Below are positions 53,582-63,645 of a stretch of DNA of 64,000 nt, piece by piece; within the stretch, counting starts at the first letter, position 1; the number at the start of each line of letters is the position of its first letter. A program made the translations under genes and the position numbers. Below the pieces are notes generated by a model that did no database searches, had not been told where the DNA came from, and saw only the letters and a program-made list of their open reading frames with translations. The DNA lies in assembly GCF_010731895.1 (NCBI RefSeq), contig NZ_AP022596.1:2976001-3040000 (forward strand), in the 5' to 3' direction. This DNA comes from Mycolicibacterium helvum. GTDB lineage: Bacteria > Actinomycetota > Actinomycetes > Mycobacteriales > Mycobacteriaceae.

Positions 53582-54793
53582 ATGACAGGCACTCTGGCTC
53601 CGGCCAAGCCGAATGTTGATCTGACCGATGGCAATTTCTACGCCGACGGTGCCGCGCGTGAGGCATACCGCTGGATGCGGGCCAATGAGCCGGTGTTCCG
53701 CGATCGCAACGGTTTGGCCGCCGCGGCCACCTATCAGGCGGTCATCGACGCCGAGCGCGACCCCGAGACGTTCTCCAACACCGGCGGTATCCGGCCGGAC
53801 AACCCGGGCATGCCCTACATGATCGACATGGACGATCCCGGACATCTCTTGCGCCGCAAGCTCGTCAACGCCGGCTTCACCCGTAAGCGGGTGATGGACA
53901 AGGTCGCCGGGATCGACATCTTGTGCGACACCCTGATCGACGCGGTCTGCGAGCGAGGGGAGTGCGACTTCGTCCGCGATATCGCCGCGCCGCTGCCGAT
54001 GGCCGTCATCGGCGACATGCTCGGCGTGCTGCCCGAGGAACGCTCGACGCTGTTGAAGTGGTCCGATGACCTGGTCTGCGGCTTGAACTCGGCCGCCGAT
54101 GCCGAGACCCTGCAGGCGGTCATGGACGCGTTCGCCGGATATTCGGCATACGCCACCGAGACCATCGCCAAACGCCGGGCCGAGCCGACCGACGACCTGT
54201 TCTCGATTCTGGTCAACTCCGAGGTCGAAGGCCAGCGGATGGATGATCAGGAGATCATCATGGAGACCCTGCTCATTCTCATCGGCGGGGACGAGACCAC
54301 CCGGCACACATTGTCGGGCGGCACCGAACAGCTTGTGCGCCACAAGGATCAGTGGCAGGCCCTGGTGGCCGACCCGAGCCTGCTGCCCGGCGCGATCGAA
54401 GAGATGCTGCGCTGGACCTCCCCGGTCAAGAATATGGCGCGAACCGCCATGCGCGACGTCGAGTTTCATGGCACGCAGCTGCGCCAGGGCGAGAAGATGC
54501 TGCTGATGTTCGAGGCGGCGAACTTCGACGAGTCGGTCTTCGGTGACCCGCACAACTTCCGCATCGACCGGAACCCGAACAGCCACTTGGCTTTCGGCTT
54601 CGGAACGCACTTCTGTCTGGGCAATCAGCTGGCGCGGTTGGAGCTGAGCACCATGGTGCGCAAGGTGCTCGAGCGGCTGCCGGACCTGCGGCTGGCCGAC
54701 GAGAACGCCCTGCCGCTGCGGCCGGCGAACTTCGTCAGCGGCCTGGAGGCAATGCCGGTGGTGTTCACTGCGTCCAAGCCGGTTCTGGCCTGA
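53582..54793 (+). CDS. cyp142: CYP142, cholesterol side-chain C26 hydroxylase
   Basis: A 403-residue cytochrome P450 matching Rv3518c: I-helix IGGDETTRHTLSGG, ExxR in EEMLRWTSPVKNMART, and heme ligand Cys345 in FGFGTHFCLGNQLA. It hydroxylates the terminal side-chain carbon of cholesterol/cholestenone with the opposite stereochemistry to CYP125, giving partial redundancy. ATG 53582 is preceded by GGAGGG. I see no clear KstR box in its short upstream gap, which differs from cyp125. Confidence 0.92.
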   Translation: MTGTLAPAKPNVDLTDGNFYADGAAREAYRWMRANEPVFRDRNGLAAAATYQAVIDAERDPETFSNTGGIRPDNPGMPYMIDMDDPGHLLRRKLVNAGFTRKRVMDKVAGIDILCDTLIDAVCERGECDFVRDIAAPLPMAVIGDMLGVLPEERSTLLKWSDDLVCGLNSAADAETLQAVMDAFAGYSAYATETIAKRRAEPTDDLFSILVNSEVEGQRMDDQEIIMETLLILIGGDETTRHTLSGGTEQLVRHKDQWQALVADPSLLPGAIEEMLRWTSPVKNMARTAMRDVEFHGTQLRQGEKMLLMFEAANFDESVFGDPHNFRIDRNPNSHLAFGFGTHFCLGNQLARLELSTMVRKVLERLPDLRLADENALPLRPANFVSGLEAMPVVFTASKPVLA

Positions 54794-54999
54794 GCCTGCG
54801 TCGTCGCAGTCGCACGTGAACCTCGCTACCGCGAGCCCGTCGCTGTCGCGCTGGTTACTCGAGCTTGTCCTCGATAACCACAGCTTCGACGTCGGTTGTG
54901 TTTGGGCTGTCCCACTTTCGGGAATCACGAACCAACCTCGGTGCAAGCAGTGCCGCTACCCGAGGCAATACAGCACAATCACGAGATTTTTGGGGCGAC

Positions 55000-55743
55000 A
55001 TGAGTGTCATCGGGTCCGGCCAGGCTCAGTACATCCGCAACCTCTTCTTCGCCGCGATGCTGTCCGTCACGGCGCTGGTGGTCGCACCCCCAGGTATTCC
55101 AACGGCGGCGGCCGAAGACTGTCCCGACGTCGAAGTGGTCTTCGCTCGCGGCACCTTCGAACCGCCCGGCGTCGGTGGCATCGGTCAGGCGTTCGTCGAC
55201 CAGCTGAAAGCGCAGCCCCAGCTGGGCGGCAAGTCGATCGACGTCTACGCGGTGAATTACCCTGCGTCGCTGAACTTCCCGGCCGCCGCTGATGGTGTCG
55301 TCGACGCCAGTAATCGTGTTCGGGACATGGCCGGCAGATGTCCAGACACCAAGATGGTGCTCGGTGGCTACTCGCAGGGCGCCGCGGTCGCCGGCTACGT
55401 CACTGCGGACAAGATTCCGGACGGCTACGTTCCGCCGAACGGGATCAACGGGCCCATGCCGCCCGAGATCGCCAAGCACGTCGCGGCCGTCGCCTTGTTC
55501 GGCAAGCCGTCGAACGGGTTCCTGAACAGCATTGACCGCAGTGCGCCGCCGATCACCGTCGGAGGCCTCTACGCGCCCAAGACCATTGATCAGTGCATCC
55601 CCGAAGACCCCATCTGCTCACCGACGGGCGGTGACAATGGCGCCCACGGGGCCTACGCCGACAACGGAATGACCGCTCAGGCGGCGGCGTTCGCAGCGCA
55701 GAAGGTCACCAGCGCGGCGGTGGTCAACACGGCCAGCGGCTAG
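55000..55743 (+). CDS. Secreted cutinase-family esterase
   Basis: A ~247-residue precursor with an N-terminal signal peptide ([26 protein letters not shown]). The cutinase core carries the nucleophile motif GGYSQGAA and a C-terminal EDPIC...GAHGAY segment supplying Asp and His; paired cysteines fit the family disulfides. Mycobacterial cutinase-like proteins hydrolyse lipid esters. ATG 55000 is chosen after GGGGCG because the longer frame lacks a signal. Lying between cyp142 and echA19, it might release sterols from esters outside the cell, but no KstR site precedes it. Confidence 0.83.
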   Translation: MSVIGSGQAQYIRNLFFAAMLSVTALVVAPPGIPTAAAEDCPDVEVVFARGTFEPPGVGGIGQAFVDQLKAQPQLGGKSIDVYAVNYPASLNFPAAADGVVDASNRVRDMAGRCPDTKMVLGGYSQGAAVAGYVTADKIPDGYVPPNGINGPMPPEIAKHVAAVALFGKPSNGFLNSIDRSAPPITVGGLYAPKTIDQCIPEDPICSPTGGDNGAHGAYADNGMTAQAAAFAAQKVTSAAVVNTASG

Positions 55744-56540
55744 CGCATCTTCCAGACGGGGGCCCGCTTCTCCTTGAACGCCAGCGGGCCCTCTTTGGAG
55801 TCCTCGGACAGGAATACCGGGATGCCGTTGGCGGTGTCGGGTTTGAACGCGTCGAGTTCGTGCATGCCCTCGGATTCGCGGATGGTCTTCAGGATCGCCT
55901 GCACGGCCAGCGGGCCGTTGTTGTTGATGACCTCGGCGATCTCGAGGGCCTTCGCCAATGCCGTGCCGTCGGGCACCACGTACCCGATGAGCCCGTAGGA
56001 CAGCGCCTCGGCTGCGGTGATGTGGCGGCCGGTCAGCAACAGGTCGCACGCAATCGTGTACGGGATCTGCCGCGGCAACCGCACCGCCGAGCCACCCATC
56101 GGGTACAGGCTCCACTTGGCTTCGGAGATACCGAACTTCGCGCTCTCGCCGGCGATCCGGATGTCGGTGCCCTGCAGGATCTCCGTGCCGCCCGCGATGG
56201 CGGGGCCTTCGACGGCGGCGATGAGCGGCTTGGTCAGCCTGCGGCCCTTCAGCAGCCCCTCGATCTTCGTCGGGTCGAACGCGCCGCTCTTGAAGGAATC
56301 CCCGGGGGGCGCCTTGGTGGCGTTCTTCAGGTCCATGCCCGCGCAGAAGTAGCCGCCCGCGCCGGTCAGGATGCAGGTACGGATCTCGGGATCCTCATCG
56401 ACGCGGTTCCACGCGTCGACCATGATCGAGAGCATCTCAGTCGAAAGCGCGTTACGGGCCTCGGGCCGGTTCAGCGTGACGATGAGGGTGTGTCCGCGCT
56501 GCTCAATGAGGGCGTCGGCCTTCTTTTCGGGCTCGCTCAC
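55740..56540 (-). CDS. echA19: EchA19, steroid enoyl-CoA hydratase
   Basis: A 266-residue crotonase with oxyanion segments [13 protein letters not shown] and [19 protein letters not shown], and a catalytic-region [22 protein letters not shown]. EchA19 (Rv3516) hydrates the C24 steroid enoyl-CoA in cholesterol side-chain beta-oxidation. The GTG at 56540 follows GGAAGG. The stop shares a CTAG tetranucleotide with the convergent cutinase stop. It is controlled by the KstR box at 56585-56598, shared with fadD19. Confidence 0.92.
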   Translation of the reverse strand: MSEPEKKADALIEQRGHTLIVTLNRPEARNALSTEMLSIMVDAWNRVDEDPEIRTCILTGAGGYFCAGMDLKNATKAPPGDSFKSGAFDPTKIEGLLKGRRLTKPLIAAVEGPAIAGGTEILQGTDIRIAGESAKFGISEAKWSLYPMGGSAVRLPRQIPYTIACDLLLTGRHITAAEALSYGLIGYVVPDGTALAKALEIAEVINNNGPLAVQAILKTIRESEGMHELDAFKPDTANGIPVFLSEDSKEGPLAFKEKRAPVWKMR

Positions 56541-56584
56541 GGGTACCTGCCTTCCAGCATCTTTGCCACAGACTTGTGTCGAAA

Positions 56585-56598
56585 TGTAACACGTTCTA
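56585..56598. promoter_or_regulatory. KstR operator between echA19 and fadD19
   Basis: TGTAACACGTTCTA matches TNNAACNNGTTNNA. On the fadD19 side its last TA opens a TAGTTT -10 hexamer (56597-56602) that places transcription start on the GTG at 56609. On the echA19 side a TACATT hexamer (56588-56583) predicts a 36-base leader. Confidence 0.92.
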
Positions 56599-56608
56599 GT
56601 TTGGGTCC

Positions 56609-58261
56609 GTGGCCCTGAACATAGCCGACCTAGCCGAACACGCCATCGACGCCGTGCCTGAGCGCGTGGCCTTCATTTGCGGTGACGACCGAATCACGTT
56701 CGCCGAGCTCGAGGACAAGGCGAATCGCTTCGCCCACTACCTCATCGACCACGGCGTCAAGAAGGACGACAAGGTCGGGCTGTACTGCCGGAACCGCATC
56801 GAGATCGTCATTGCGATGCTCGGCACGATCAAGGCCGGCGCGATCCTGGTCAACGTCAATTTCCGCTACGTCGAGGGCGAACTGCGCTACCTGTTCGAGA
56901 ACTCCGACATGGTGGCGCTGGTCCACGAACGCCAGTACGCCGACCGCGTCGCCAACGTGCTGCCCGACACCCCCGACGTCAAGACGATCCTCGTCGTCGA
57001 AGACGGCAGTGATCTCGACTACCAGCGCTACGGCGGCGTGGAGTTCTATCAGGCGATCGCCGAGAGCTCACCGGAGCGGGACTTCGGGGAGCGCAGCGAG
57101 GACGACATCTACCTGCTCTACACCGGCGGGACCACCGGCTTCCCCAAGGGCGTGATGTGGCGCCACGAGGACGTCTACCGGGTTCTGTTCGGCGGTACCG
57201 ACTTCGCCACGGGTGAATTCGTCAAGGACGAGTACGACTTGTCCCGGGCGGCGGTCGCCAACCCGCCGATGGTCCGCTACGCGATCCCGCCGATGATCCA
57301 CGGCGCGACCCAGTCGGCGACCTGGATGTCCATCTTCTCAGGCCAGACCACCGTGCTGGCACCGGAATTCGACGCCGACGAGGTCTGGCGCACCATCCAC
57401 GACCACAAGGTGAACCTGCTGTTCTTCACCGGCGACGCCATGGCCCGCCCGCTTCTCGACGCGCTGCAGGCCGCTCAGGACAGCGGCAAAGATTACGACC
57501 TGTCCTCGCTGTTCCTGCTGGCGAGCACGGCTGCGCTGTTCTCCACCAGTCTCAAGGAGAAGCTGCTCGAACTGCTGCCCAACCGGGTGATCACCGACTC
57601 GATCGGCTCGTCGGAGACCGGCTTCGGTGGCACCAGCATCGTCGCCAAGGGTGAGCACCACAACGGTGGCCCCCGGGTGACCATCGACCATCGCACCGTC
57701 GTGCTCGACGAGGAGGGCAACGAGGTCAAGCCCGGCTCCGGGGTGCGCGGTGTCATCGCCAAGAAGGGCAACATCCCGGTCGGCTACTACAAGGACGAAG
57801 AGAAAACGCGGCAGACCTTCCGAACCTACAACGGCGTGCGCTACGCGATTCCCGGTGACTACGCCGAGGTCGAGGCGGACGGCACGGTCACGATGCTGGG
57901 GCGTGGCTCGGTGTCGATCAACAGCGGCGGCGAGAAGATCTACCCCGAAGAGGTCGAGGCCGCGCTGAAGGGCCACCCAGACGTGTTCGACGCCCTTGTC
58001 GTCGGTGTGCCCGATCCGCGCTTCGGCAGCCATGTCGCCGCTGTGGTGGCGCCGCGCAAGGGTGCCCGTCCGACGCTGTCCGACCTGGATACGTTCGTGC
58101 GCAAGGAGATCGCGGGCTACAAGGTGCCGCGCAGCCTCTGGCTGGTTGACGAGGTGAAGCGCTCACCAGCCGGCAAGCCGGACTACAAGTGGGCCAAGGA
58201 TCAGACCGAACTGCGGCCGGCCGACGAGGTACACGCCAAGCATGCGGGTGCCGCCAGCTGA
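56609..58261 (+). CDS. fadD19: FadD19, steroid-C8 side-chain acyl-CoA synthetase
   Basis: A 550-residue ANL adenylating enzyme with the P-loop [28 protein letters not shown] (A5-like), and the C-terminal [20 protein letters not shown] hinge plus the catalytic Lys in [12 protein letters not shown]. FadD19 (Rv3515c) activates C8 sterol side-chain acids and in Rhodococcus is essential for C-24-branched sterols. The GTG start has no ribosome-binding site and sits 7 bases past a TAGTTT -10, so it is probably leaderless. The stop overlaps the next gene by one base. Confidence 0.93.
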   Translation: MALNIADLAEHAIDAVPERVAFICGDDRITFAELEDKANRFAHYLIDHGVKKDDKVGLYCRNRIEIVIAMLGTIKAGAILVNVNFRYVEGELRYLFENSDMVALVHERQYADRVANVLPDTPDVKTILVVEDGSDLDYQRYGGVEFYQAIAESSPERDFGERSEDDIYLLYTGGTTGFPKGVMWRHEDVYRVLFGGTDFATGEFVKDEYDLSRAAVANPPMVRYAIPPMIHGATQSATWMSIFSGQTTVLAPEFDADEVWRTIHDHKVNLLFFTGDAMARPLLDALQAAQDSGKDYDLSSLFLLASTAALFSTSLKEKLLELLPNRVITDSIGSSETGFGGTSIVAKGEHHNGGPRVTIDHRTVVLDEEGNEVKPGSGVRGVIAKKGNIPVGYYKDEEKTRQTFRTYNGVRYAIPGDYAEVEADGTVTMLGRGSVSINSGGEKIYPEEVEAALKGHPDVFDALVVGVPDPRFGSHVAAVVAPRKGARPTLSDLDTFVRKEIAGYKVPRSLWLVDEVKRSPAGKPDYKWAKDQTELRPADEVHAKHAGAAS

Positions 58262-59382
58262 TGCACACAGATCTGTGCGACCGGTTCGGTATCGACTACC
58301 CGATCTTCGTGTTCACCCCGTCGGAGAAGGTGGCCGCTGCGGTCAGCCGGGCCGGCGGTATGGGCGTTTTGGGTTGTGTGCGATTCAACGATGCCGACGA
58401 CCTCGATGCCGTGCTGCAGTGGATGGACGAGAACACCGACGGTAAGCCGTACGGGGTCGACATCGTGATGCCGGCGAAGGTCCCCACCGAGGGCACCGCC
58501 GTTGATATCAACAAGCTGATTCCGCAGGAGCATCGGGACTTCATCGCCAAGACGCTCGCAGATCTTGGGGTTCCGCCGCTTCCCGAGGAAGGCGAGCGCA
58601 ACGAAGGTGTGCTGGGCTGGCTGCATTCGGTGGCTCGCTCGCACGTGGAGGTGGCGCTCAAGCATCCGATCAAGCTGATCGCCAATGCGCTCGGGTCACC
58701 GCCGAAGGACGTCATCGACCAGGCTCACGAACACGGCGTGCCGGTCGCGGCCCTGGCTGGTTCGGCCAAACATGCGGGGCGGCATGTCGACAACGGCGTC
58801 GACATCGTCGTTGCCCAAGGCCATGAGGCGGGTGGCCATACCGGGGAGATCGGCTCTGTGGTGCTCTGGCCAGAGATTGTCGATGCGCTTGATGGCAGGG
58901 CACCGGTGCTGGCGGCGGGCGGTATCGGTTCGGGTCGGCAGGTGGCGGCCGCGCTGGCGCTCGGGGCGTCTGGCGTCTGGATGGGATCGGCGTTCCTGAC
59001 CTCCGCCGAATACGACCTCGGCCACCGCGAGCCCGGCGGAACGTCGACCATTCAGGACGCACTTCTTCGGGCCACCTCCAGCGATACCGTGCGCCGCCGG
59101 ATCTACACCGGCAAGCCCGCTCGGCTGCTGAAGACCAAGTGGACGGACGCGTGGGATGCCGAGGGCGCGCCGGATCCGCTGCCCATGCCGCTGCAGAACA
59201 TCCTGGTCAGCGAGGCACATCAGCGGATGAACGAGTCGGACAATCCGGACACCGTCGCGATGCCGGTCGGCCAGATCGTGGGCCGGATGAACGAGATCCG
59301 TCCGGTCGCCGACATCATCGCCGAACTGGTTGCCGGATTCGACGCGGCGACGCGGAAACTGGACACGATCCGCGACAGCTAG
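58261..59382 (+). CDS. Nitronate monooxygenase/2-nitropropane dioxygenase-family flavoprotein
   Basis: A 373-residue FMN TIM-barrel. It has AVSRAGGMGVLGCVRF near the N-terminus, AQGHEAGGHTGEIGS with the family catalytic-type His, and AAGGIGSGRQVAAALALGASGVWMGSAF for phosphate binding. The fold is the same as IpdC. The ATG at 58261 overlaps the fadD19 stop (TGATG), so it is co-transcribed and KstR-controlled. By analogy with IpdC it may be a steroid-CoA oxidoreductase rather than a nitronate oxidase; its role is unassigned. Confidence 0.82.
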   Translation: MHTDLCDRFGIDYPIFVFTPSEKVAAAVSRAGGMGVLGCVRFNDADDLDAVLQWMDENTDGKPYGVDIVMPAKVPTEGTAVDINKLIPQEHRDFIAKTLADLGVPPLPEEGERNEGVLGWLHSVARSHVEVALKHPIKLIANALGSPPKDVIDQAHEHGVPVAALAGSAKHAGRHVDNGVDIVVAQGHEAGGHTGEIGSVVLWPEIVDALDGRAPVLAAGGIGSGRQVAAALALGASGVWMGSAFLTSAEYDLGHREPGGTSTIQDALLRATSSDTVRRRIYTGKPARLLKTKWTDAWDAEGAPDPLPMPLQNILVSEAHQRMNESDNPDTVAMPVGQIVGRMNEIRPVADIIAELVAGFDAATRKLDTIRDS

Positions 59383-59417
59383 CTGCTCGCCCAGCTGATC
59401 TGGTTATGCTCGGTCGG

Positions 59418-60974
59418 GTGAACGGAGCACAGGCACTGATCACCACGTTGGTCGACAACGGGGTGCGGGTCTGCTTCGCCAATCCGGGCACCTCGGAGAT
59501 GCACTTCGTCGCCGCGCTGGACACCGTGCCGCAGATGCGGGGTGTGCTCACCCTTTTCGAAGGGGTCGCCACCGGGGCGGCCGACGGTTATGCCCGGATC
59601 TCGGGTGAACCGGCTGCGGTGCTGCTCCATCTGGGCCCCGGCCTGGGTAACGGGCTGGCGAATCTGCACAACGCACGACGGGCGCATGTGCCGGTGGTCG
59701 TGGTGGTCGGCGATCACGCGACGTATCACAAGAAGTACGACGCCCCGCTCGAGTCCGATATCGACGCGGTGGCCGGCACAGTGTCCGGCTGGCTGCGGCG
59801 CACCCTCGCGGTCGCCGATGTGGCTGCCGATGCCGGCGAGGCTGTCGCAACCGCGCGCGCTCACAAGCACATCTCCACACTGATCCTGCCCGCCGACGTC
59901 TCCTGGGACTCCGGTGCCGCCACGCTGGAAAGTGCTGTGGTGCAGGTGGAGCCGCCCCACGTTGATCTTGGCCAGGCAGAAGCCGCGCTGCGCTCAGGTG
60001 AGCCGACGGTGATCATGGTCGGTGGCGACGCCACCGGCGCGGCCGGTCTGTCCGCGGCGGTCCGGCTCGCGCAGACCAGTGGGGCGCGGGTGCTGTGCGA
60101 GACGTTCCCGACCCGGCTGGAACGCGGGGCCGGCATCCCGGCAGTGGAGCGGTTGGCTTATTTCGCCGAGGCGGCCACCGCGCAGCTCGCGGGCGCGAAA
60201 CACCTCGTTTTGGCTGGGGCGCCTCATCCGGTGTCGTTCTTCGCCTATCCGGGCAAGGCCAGTGACCTGGTGCCGGATGGCTGTGCCGTGCACACGCTGG
60301 CCGGCCCGGTCGGCGCCGGTGCCGCGCTGGAGGTCCTGGCGGACCGGATCGCGCCGTCCGAGATCGCCGACACTGCACCGCTGTCGCGGCCTGCGCTTCC
60401 GAGTGGTCCGCTGACCGTCGTGACGTCGGCCGACGTCATTGGTGCGCTGCTACCTGAACGGGCGATCGTGGTCGACGAGTCGAACACCTCGGGAGTGCTT
60501 CTGGCGCAGGCGACGGCGGGCGCCCCCGCACATGACTGGCTCACCCTGACCGGTGGCGCGATCGGCTATGCGCTGCCGGTGTCGGTCGGCGCCGCGATCG
60601 CGGCCCCTGACCGTCCGGTGCTGTGTCTGGAGTCCGACGGTTCGGCGATGTACACCATCTCGGCGCTGTGGACCCAAGCCCGTGAGCAGCTCGACATCAC
60701 CACCGTCGTCTACGCCAACCGGTCCTACGACATCCTGCGAATCGAACTTCAGCGGGTCGGAGCCGAGGCTGCGGGGCAGGGGCCTGGGCCCAAGGCCGAG
60801 GCGTTGCTCGATTTGACCGGGCCCACACTGGATTTCGTTCGTATCGCCAAGGGCATGGGAGTTCCCGCGCGCCGGGTAGGCACCGCTGAGGAACTCGCCG
60901 ACGCACTGCAATGGGCATTCGACGAACCGGGACCGCACCTGATCGAGGCCGTCATGCCGTCGATCGCGGGCTAG
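59418..60974 (+). CDS. ilvX: IlvX, thiamine-diphosphate-dependent enzyme of the sterol cluster
   Basis: A 518-residue ThDP enzyme similar to Rv3509c: MNGAQALITTLVDNGVRVCF, catalytic Glu in LFEGVATGAADGYAR, and the C-terminal ThDP/Mg motif from ESDGSAMYTISALWTQ to YANRSYDIL. It is named for acetolactate synthase but is closer in layout to benzoylformate decarboxylase or 2-hydroxyacyl-CoA lyase types, and no small subunit is present. The GTG start at 59418 lies one base past the position predicted from a TATGCT -10 (59405-59410), so leaderless translation is likely. The stop overlaps fadD17's stop in CTAG. Confidence 0.85.
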   Translation: MNGAQALITTLVDNGVRVCFANPGTSEMHFVAALDTVPQMRGVLTLFEGVATGAADGYARISGEPAAVLLHLGPGLGNGLANLHNARRAHVPVVVVVGDHATYHKKYDAPLESDIDAVAGTVSGWLRRTLAVADVAADAGEAVATARAHKHISTLILPADVSWDSGAATLESAVVQVEPPHVDLGQAEAALRSGEPTVIMVGGDATGAAGLSAAVRLAQTSGARVLCETFPTRLERGAGIPAVERLAYFAEAATAQLAGAKHLVLAGAPHPVSFFAYPGKASDLVPDGCAVHTLAGPVGAGAALEVLADRIAPSEIADTAPLSRPALPSGPLTVVTSADVIGALLPERAIVVDESNTSGVLLAQATAGAPAHDWLTLTGGAIGYALPVSVGAAIAAPDRPVLCLESDGSAMYTISALWTQAREQLDITTVVYANRSYDILRIELQRVGAEAAGQGPGPKAEALLDLTGPTLDFVRIAKGMGVPARRVGTAEELADALQWAFDEPGPHLIEAVMPSIAG

Positions 60975-62503
60975 CGCGGTATCTCGAAGACCGGGTCAGC
61001 GCACTCCAGCGCCTCGGCGGACAGCCTGCGCTTGATGACCTTGAACGTCTCGGTGCGCGGCAGGGCGGTGCTCACCCGCACGAATGCTGGCCACTGCTTG
61101 GGCCCGAGATCGTCTTGGGCGGCCAGGAATTCGCGGAACTCGGCCGGGTCGAATTCGGTGCCCTCCGGTAGAACCAGCGCGGCCATCACCCGATCACCGA
61201 CCGCCGGGTCAGGGATGGCGTAGACCGCGGCCTCGGTCACGTCGGGGTAGCGCATCAACACTCGCTCGATCGGCGCGGTGCCAAGATTCTCGCCGTCGAC
61301 CCGCATCCAGTCGCCCAGCCTGCCGGCGAAGTGCACGTAGCCGGCGTCGTCACGGTAGGCCAAGTCCCCGCTGTGATAGACCCCGCCGGTCATCCGCTCG
61401 GTCTCAGCGTCAGGGGCGTTGTAGTAACCGCGGAAATTGCCTGGGCCAGTGAGGTTCACCAGCTCGCCGATGACCCCTGGCGGGCACGGCTGGCCGGTCT
61501 CGACGTCGACGATCTCGAGACCTTCCGGCAGCGGCCCAAGCGCTCCCTCCGGGGTGTCCGGGGTTCGGGCGATGTTCACCCCACCCTCGGTCGAGCCGAA
61601 GCCGTCGACCACCATCACGCCGAAACGCTGCGCGAACCGGTCGATATCGCGCGGCGCGGCCTCGTTGCCGTAGACGACGCGCAATGGGTTGTCGGCATCG
61701 TCCGGGCGCGGTGGGGTGGCCAGGATGTAGGACATCGGCTTGCCGACGTAGTTGGCGTAGGTGGCGTGGAACCGGCGCGCATCGGGGATGAACTGCGATG
61801 CAGAGAACTTGCGGCGCAATGCAATTGAAGCACCGGCCGCGACGGCCGGAGCCCAGCCCGCCATCACCGCGTTGGAGTGGAACAACGGCATCGACAGGTA
61901 GCAGGTATCGGCCGGGCCCAGCCCGAACCGCTGCGCCAGCATCACGCCAGGAAAGGCGACTTTCTCGTGCGTGCACCGAACCGCCTTCGGGTCGCCGCTG
62001 GTACCCGAGGTGAAGATCAGCATGAAGAGGTCATCGAAGTGGCTGGGCGCGAACGTGATCGGTGTCCCACGAAACTGCCCGAGCTCGTCGGCCCAGGCGG
62101 TCGTTCCGACATCGATGACGGCCATGCCCTCGGGGGCGAACCCGGCGCCGTAGGTTTCCGGGCCGACGTTGTCGCCATCGGCGAGTACCAGTTGGCAGTC
62201 GGCCGTCTGGATATCGCGCGCCAGCGCTTCGCCGCGGCGAGTGGGGTTCAGCCCGACCGGAACGAGTCCGGACAACGCGGCTGCCACCAGCAGTGAGGAG
62301 AAGAACGGCGTGTTGCCCAGCAGCACACCGACGTGCGGCGGCCGGTCCGGATCGAGCCTGTCTTTGCACGCCGCAGCCAGGTCGGCACCATCCTGGATGT
62401 GTTGACGCCAGGTCGAATACGAGCCGTCGTCGGCGTGGATCCCGCGATCGTCGACGTCGGCCAACCGCGCGAGCAGATCGGTGACGGTCTGCTCGTCGCT
62501 CAC
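60971..62503 (-). CDS. fadD17: FadD17, steroid-C5 side-chain acyl-CoA synthetase
   Basis: A 510-residue ANL ligase with LIFTSGTSGDPKAVRCTH as the AMP-binding loop, VDGFGSTEGGVN, and the C-terminal GRLGDWMRVDGENLGTAPIE hinge with Lys in ETFKVIKRRL. FadD17 (Rv3506) activates sterol acids with a C5 side chain. GTG 62503 is 8 bases after the fadE27 stop and gives the family N-terminus MSDEQTVTDLLARL; a longer frame runs inside fadE27 and is rejected. It forms a minus-strand operon with fadE26 and fadE27. Confidence 0.9.
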   Translation of the reverse strand: MSDEQTVTDLLARLADVDDRGIHADDGSYSTWRQHIQDGADLAAACKDRLDPDRPPHVGVLLGNTPFFSSLLVAAALSGLVPVGLNPTRRGEALARDIQTADCQLVLADGDNVGPETYGAGFAPEGMAVIDVGTTAWADELGQFRGTPITFAPSHFDDLFMLIFTSGTSGDPKAVRCTHEKVAFPGVMLAQRFGLGPADTCYLSMPLFHSNAVMAGWAPAVAAGASIALRRKFSASQFIPDARRFHATYANYVGKPMSYILATPPRPDDADNPLRVVYGNEAAPRDIDRFAQRFGVMVVDGFGSTEGGVNIARTPDTPEGALGPLPEGLEIVDVETGQPCPPGVIGELVNLTGPGNFRGYYNAPDAETERMTGGVYHSGDLAYRDDAGYVHFAGRLGDWMRVDGENLGTAPIERVLMRYPDVTEAAVYAIPDPAVGDRVMAALVLPEGTEFDPAEFREFLAAQDDLGPKQWPAFVRVSTALPRTETFKVIKRRLSAEALECADPVFEIPR

Positions 62504-62511
62504 CGGTCCGG

Positions 62512-63609
62512 TCAAGCCGGCGTGTCGGCCAGCTCGCGGCCGATGCGCCGCAGCTGAGCGGTAGCGCCGCCGAGTGCGAACTCGACCTGCTTGGCGGTGA
62601 GGAAGTAGCGGTGCACCTGATGATCCATGTCGATCCCGACGCCGCCGTGGACGTGCACGGTGGTGTGGGCGACGCGGTGTCCGGCCTCGGCCGCCCAGAA
62701 CGCCGCGGTGGCCACCTCGACATCGGCGGGCAAGTCCTCGGAGAGCCGCCACGAGGCCTGCACGAGTGCCAGCCCCAAGCCCTTGATCTCGATGTAGTCG
62801 TCGGCGAGCCGAGCCGAAACCGCCTGGAAACTGCCGATCGGCCGGTCGAACTGCTCGCGGGTGCGGGCATATTCGGCCGTCAGCTCGAGCGCGCGCTCGA
62901 GCACGCCGAGCTGGAAAGCCGTGTGCCCCAAGGTCTTGTGGGTGGTCAGCCACGCCAGCGCGTCGGCATCGCCAAGGATCCGGTCGGCTCCGACCTCGAC
63001 GCCGGCTAGGTCGAGCTCGGCGGCACTGTTCTTCCCGGTGGTCAGCAGCGGGGTCACCGAGACCCCAGGGTCGGTGGCGGCCACCAGGAAAACCTTGGTG
63101 CCGGAATCGGTTTCGGCCGGTACCAGGAACGCGTCGGCGACTGGGCCGAACTCGACCTGGGTGCGACTACCGGTCAGCCGGAAGCCGTCGCCGGATGCGG
63201 TCGCTTGCACCGGGCCCTGACCGAACTCCCCGTCGAGGGCCACGGTCAGGATCTTCTCGCCGGCCACCGCCGGGGCCGCCCACTGGTCACGCAGTTCGGG
63301 CGTACCGAACCGGGCCAGCGCGCCGGTAGCCAGGACCACCGACTGCAAGTACGGCACCGCAGCCAATTGGCGGCCCAGCGCCGTCAGGATGGCCGTCTGC
63401 TCCAGGACGCCGTATCCGCCGCCGCCGACGGACTCCGGCGCGGCGGTGGACAGAATGTCAGCGTCGATGAGTTTGCGCCATAGCTCGGTGTCGAACCGCT
63501 GGTCTAGGTCGTCGAGCGCACGCTGATGCTGCGGTGTGCAGACGGCGTCGACGATGGTGCCGACCAGCCCCGAGAGGTCCTGCGCGGCTTCTGTCTTGGT
63601 GAAATCCAT
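62512..63609 (-). CDS. fadE27: FadE27 (ChsE5), acyl-CoA dehydrogenase subunit
   Basis: A 365-residue ACAD-fold subunit with a divergent N-terminal domain and the C-terminal HVHGGVGIDMDHQVHRYFLTAKQVEFALGG region. In M. tuberculosis FadE26-FadE27 (ChsE4-ChsE5) is an alpha2beta2 dehydrogenase of the first beta-oxidation cycle on the C8 steroid side chain. ATG 63609 is 36 bases after the fadE26 stop, so the pair is co-transcribed. Confidence 0.9.
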   Translation of the reverse strand: MDFTKTEAAQDLSGLVGTIVDAVCTPQHQRALDDLDQRFDTELWRKLIDADILSTAAPESVGGGGYGVLEQTAILTALGRQLAAVPYLQSVVLATGALARFGTPELRDQWAAPAVAGEKILTVALDGEFGQGPVQATASGDGFRLTGSRTQVEFGPVADAFLVPAETDSGTKVFLVAATDPGVSVTPLLTTGKNSAAELDLAGVEVGADRILGDADALAWLTTHKTLGHTAFQLGVLERALELTAEYARTREQFDRPIGSFQAVSARLADDYIEIKGLGLALVQASWRLSEDLPADVEVATAAFWAAEAGHRVAHTTVHVHGGVGIDMDHQVHRYFLTAKQVEFALGGATAQLRRIGRELADTPA

Positions 63610-63645
63610 TTCGGTCCTAAATCTCTCGAGGTCTTCTCGGTCGTT

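Noticed and set aside
52805-54946. A single 713-residue minus-strand protein spanning the region opposite cyp142
   Set aside because: Only the part from 53524 down is real (decarboxylase-like); the rest is antisense to cyp142, which carries a proper heme motif.
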